Notes under the pieces: model-generated | What the model saw: only the letters and a program-made list of their open reading frames with translations | The model's database searches: none | What the model was told of the DNA's origin: nothing | Translations under genes and position numbers: made by a program | Origin: Alphaproteobacteria bacterium | GTDB taxonomy: Bacteria; Pseudomonadota; Alphaproteobacteria; UBA9219 | Length of the DNA stretch: 64,000 nt | Assembly (NCBI GenBank): GCA_028690155.1 | Contig: JAQVBU010000010.1 | Span: 1 to 64,000 of the forward strand | Reading direction: 5' to 3' | Shown here: piece after piece, positions 62,341 through 64,000 of the stretch | Position numbering within the stretch: the first letter of the stretch is position 1 | How the letters are laid out: every line of letters begins with the position of its first letter

Positions 62341-64000
62341 CTATTCCCCTAACGTGTAGCATTTTGGTGTCGCTTCAAGGATTTTCAGAGACCTTAGCCT
62401 CTTATCTTCCCTTGATTTTTTTTGGTTATGGCGGCTTCGATCCGGGGTCTCTGGCCGGGTTCTCTGGCCGGGTTCTCTGGCTGGACCCTCCGGGACGAGA
62501 GCGATACTTCCTGTGAGAACGTCGACTTGGGTGATTCGGACCGTTAGGGGCGCTCCGATCCGATAGGTTTTATGGGTCCTCTTTCCGATGACGGCCTTTT
62601 TCCTTTCGTCGTAAATGTAGCGATCGCCTTTCAGCTTGTGCAGGAGAAATGCGCCTTCTGCGCCTGTTTCCGTCAAACGGGCAAACACACGGGTTCTTGT
62701 CAGGCCGCTGATGGTCGCGTCGAGGGTCGAGCCAATGTGCGACACCATGTATTGGGCGGTAAAGCGGTTGTCGGCGTCGCGTTCCGCCGTTGCCGAACGG
62801 CGCTCGGTCATCGAAATATGCTCGGCCGTTTCCTCAAGATCCCGGATTTCTTTTTGCGTTAAGCCATCGTTTCCGAAGCCGCAGGCTTGAATCAAGGCGC
62901 GGTGAACGATCAGATCGGCATAGCGTCGAATAGGCGACGTAAAATGGGCATAACAAGGGAGGGCAAGCCCAAAATGTCCTATATTTTCAGGGTGATAGAC
63001 GGCTTGCGCTTGGCTGCGCAGGATAAGCTCGTTAATCAAGGATTCGTACGGCATTCCGGCAACGGTTTTGAGGATTTCCACCAACGCGCGCGGATGCATA
63101 GGCTGTTGCGTGGCAAGCGCGATGCCGAAAGGTTTAAGCGCGCGCCTCAGGTCATCCAGCTTTTCCGGGGCCGGTTGATCGTGGACGCGGTAGAGCAGAG
63201 GGCTTTTATGCGTTTCGAGACACTGGGCTGCCGCGACGTTCGCCAGAATCATAAATTCTTCGACCAAGCGATGGCTGTCGAGTTGTTCCCGAAGGTGAAG
63301 GCCTTGGACGACGCCGTTGTTAAGCTCGACGACGCGCTCAGGAATGGAAAGGTCGAGCGTGCCCCGCTTGGCGCGCGCGGTGCGAAGGCATGTGAACGCG
63401 CCATAAAGAGGGTCAATGACTGTCGCCATAAGTCCGGCGGTCGTTTCATCGGCGAAGCCGTCACGCGCCGCTTGAACTTGGCGATAGGTTAGCCGCGCTT
63501 TTGAGCGCATCAGGGCGCGCACGAAGCGGAAGCTCTCAAGCGTGCCCTTTTTGTCGATGTGAAGATGAACGGCCAAGCACGCCCGATCTTGGCCCGGCTT
63601 GAGCGAGCATAAGTCGTTGCTGAGTTCCTGCGGCAGCATGGGCACGACCCGGTCCGGGAAATACGTTGAATTGCCGCGATGGAAGGCGTCTCGGTCGAGG
63701 GCGCTTTGGGGCCTGACGTAATGCGCGACGTCCGCGATGGCCACCACAATGTGCCAGCCGTTTCCTTCTTTTTCGGCAAAAACGGCATCGTCGAAATCGC
63801 GCGCATCCTCACCGTCAATCGTGACGAGCTCAAGGTCGCGCAAATCCGTACGGCCGGCCGAAGAAACAGGCTGAGCCGCTGTTGCTTCTGCGAGACCTTG
63901 ATCCGAAAAAAGATAAGGGATTCCATGCGCTTCCAGTGCAATCAGACTGAACGCTCCGGGTTGATCGACCGCGCCGAGTTTTTTCTTGAAGCGCGCTTCG
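62341..64000 (-). CDS. rnr: Ribonuclease R, N-terminal part beyond the window
   Basis: 3' exoribonuclease degrading structured RNA. About 553 residues are visible, the frame staying open to base 64000. RNB domain with [40 protein letters not shown] (metal-binding Asp residues), [31 protein letters not shown] and [25 protein letters not shown], then an S1 domain and a basic tail ending [14 protein letters not shown]. The tail region contains three 13-base tandem repeats. TAG stop (62341-62343). The real start lies upstream of the window. Confidence 0.95.
   Translation of the reverse strand, partial: [552 protein letters not shown]
62448..62486. repeat. Three 13-base tandem repeats in the rnr tail
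   Basis: TCTCTGGCCGGGT occurs twice exactly (62448-62460, 62461-62473) and once as TCTCTGGCTGGAC (62474-62486). The unit is not a multiple of three, so gain or loss of one copy would shift the frame of the C-terminal tail. Confidence 0.8.

Overview
The window reads as one stretch of an alphaproteobacterial chromosome of about 55 percent G+C. The evidence is the gene content and order (rpsB-tsf-pyrH-frr-uppS and cdsA-dxr blocks, a 41-residue cysteine-free L36, the short Psd type), a GTTC-N7-GTTC SOS box between uvrA and ssb, and a phage structural cluster laid out like the alphaproteobacterial gene transfer agent (GTA). Genus cannot be read from the sequence. Coding is dense with many ATGA-type overlaps.

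Positions about 265-14957 (+) hold a GTA-like or prophage late module: terminase, HK97 portal, protease and capsid, head-tail connectors, distal tail (DUF2460), hub (DUF2163), NlpC/P60 peptidase, a very large tail protein, a DUF2793 protein, endolysin, holin candidates and a spanin-like pair. There is no integrase, repressor or replication gene in view. No major tail tube or tape-measure gene is present where the order calls for them; a 103-codon ORF and a palindromic repeat sit there instead. The module ends 12 bases from host pheA.

Positions 14970-19320 (-) carry two GT4 glycosyltransferases coupled to pheA and two response regulators. groES-groEL (+) follow behind a heat-shock-type promoter; the GroES has a cysteine-bearing tail. 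Two long proteins made of roughly 40-residue helical repeats (21721-25987, -) share a 34-base upstream motif. Then come yebC, ychF, a membrane protein with eight CXXC knuckles, and uvrA (-), divergent from ssb-dnaE (+).

Positions 37283-42394 hold envelope genes (psd-pssA-kdsA), a LOG-family gene and phoH. Positions 43031-47242 hold rpmJ and the coupled set cdsA-dxr-aroB-AAA ATPase (-). Next are class I aldolase, nfuA, tsaB and a TetR-like gene (+), comF (-), rpmB (+), and the translation and cell-wall block rpsB-tsf-pyrH-frr-uppS (-). The right end has small unknown genes, an acetyltransferase, an AsmA-like protein, a HAD hydrolase, tRNA-Arg(TCT), a PLD-type nuclease, a secreted protein built of 13-residue repeats, an exported OmpA-like-tailed protein, and rnr cut by the window edge.

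A family of 50-65 base palindromic elements is scattered through intergenic spaces of both the phage module and the chromosome. Several begin exactly at the TAG stop codon of the adjacent gene. This family, the tail-less GTA-like module and the twin repeat proteins with their shared motif are the most unusual signals seen.
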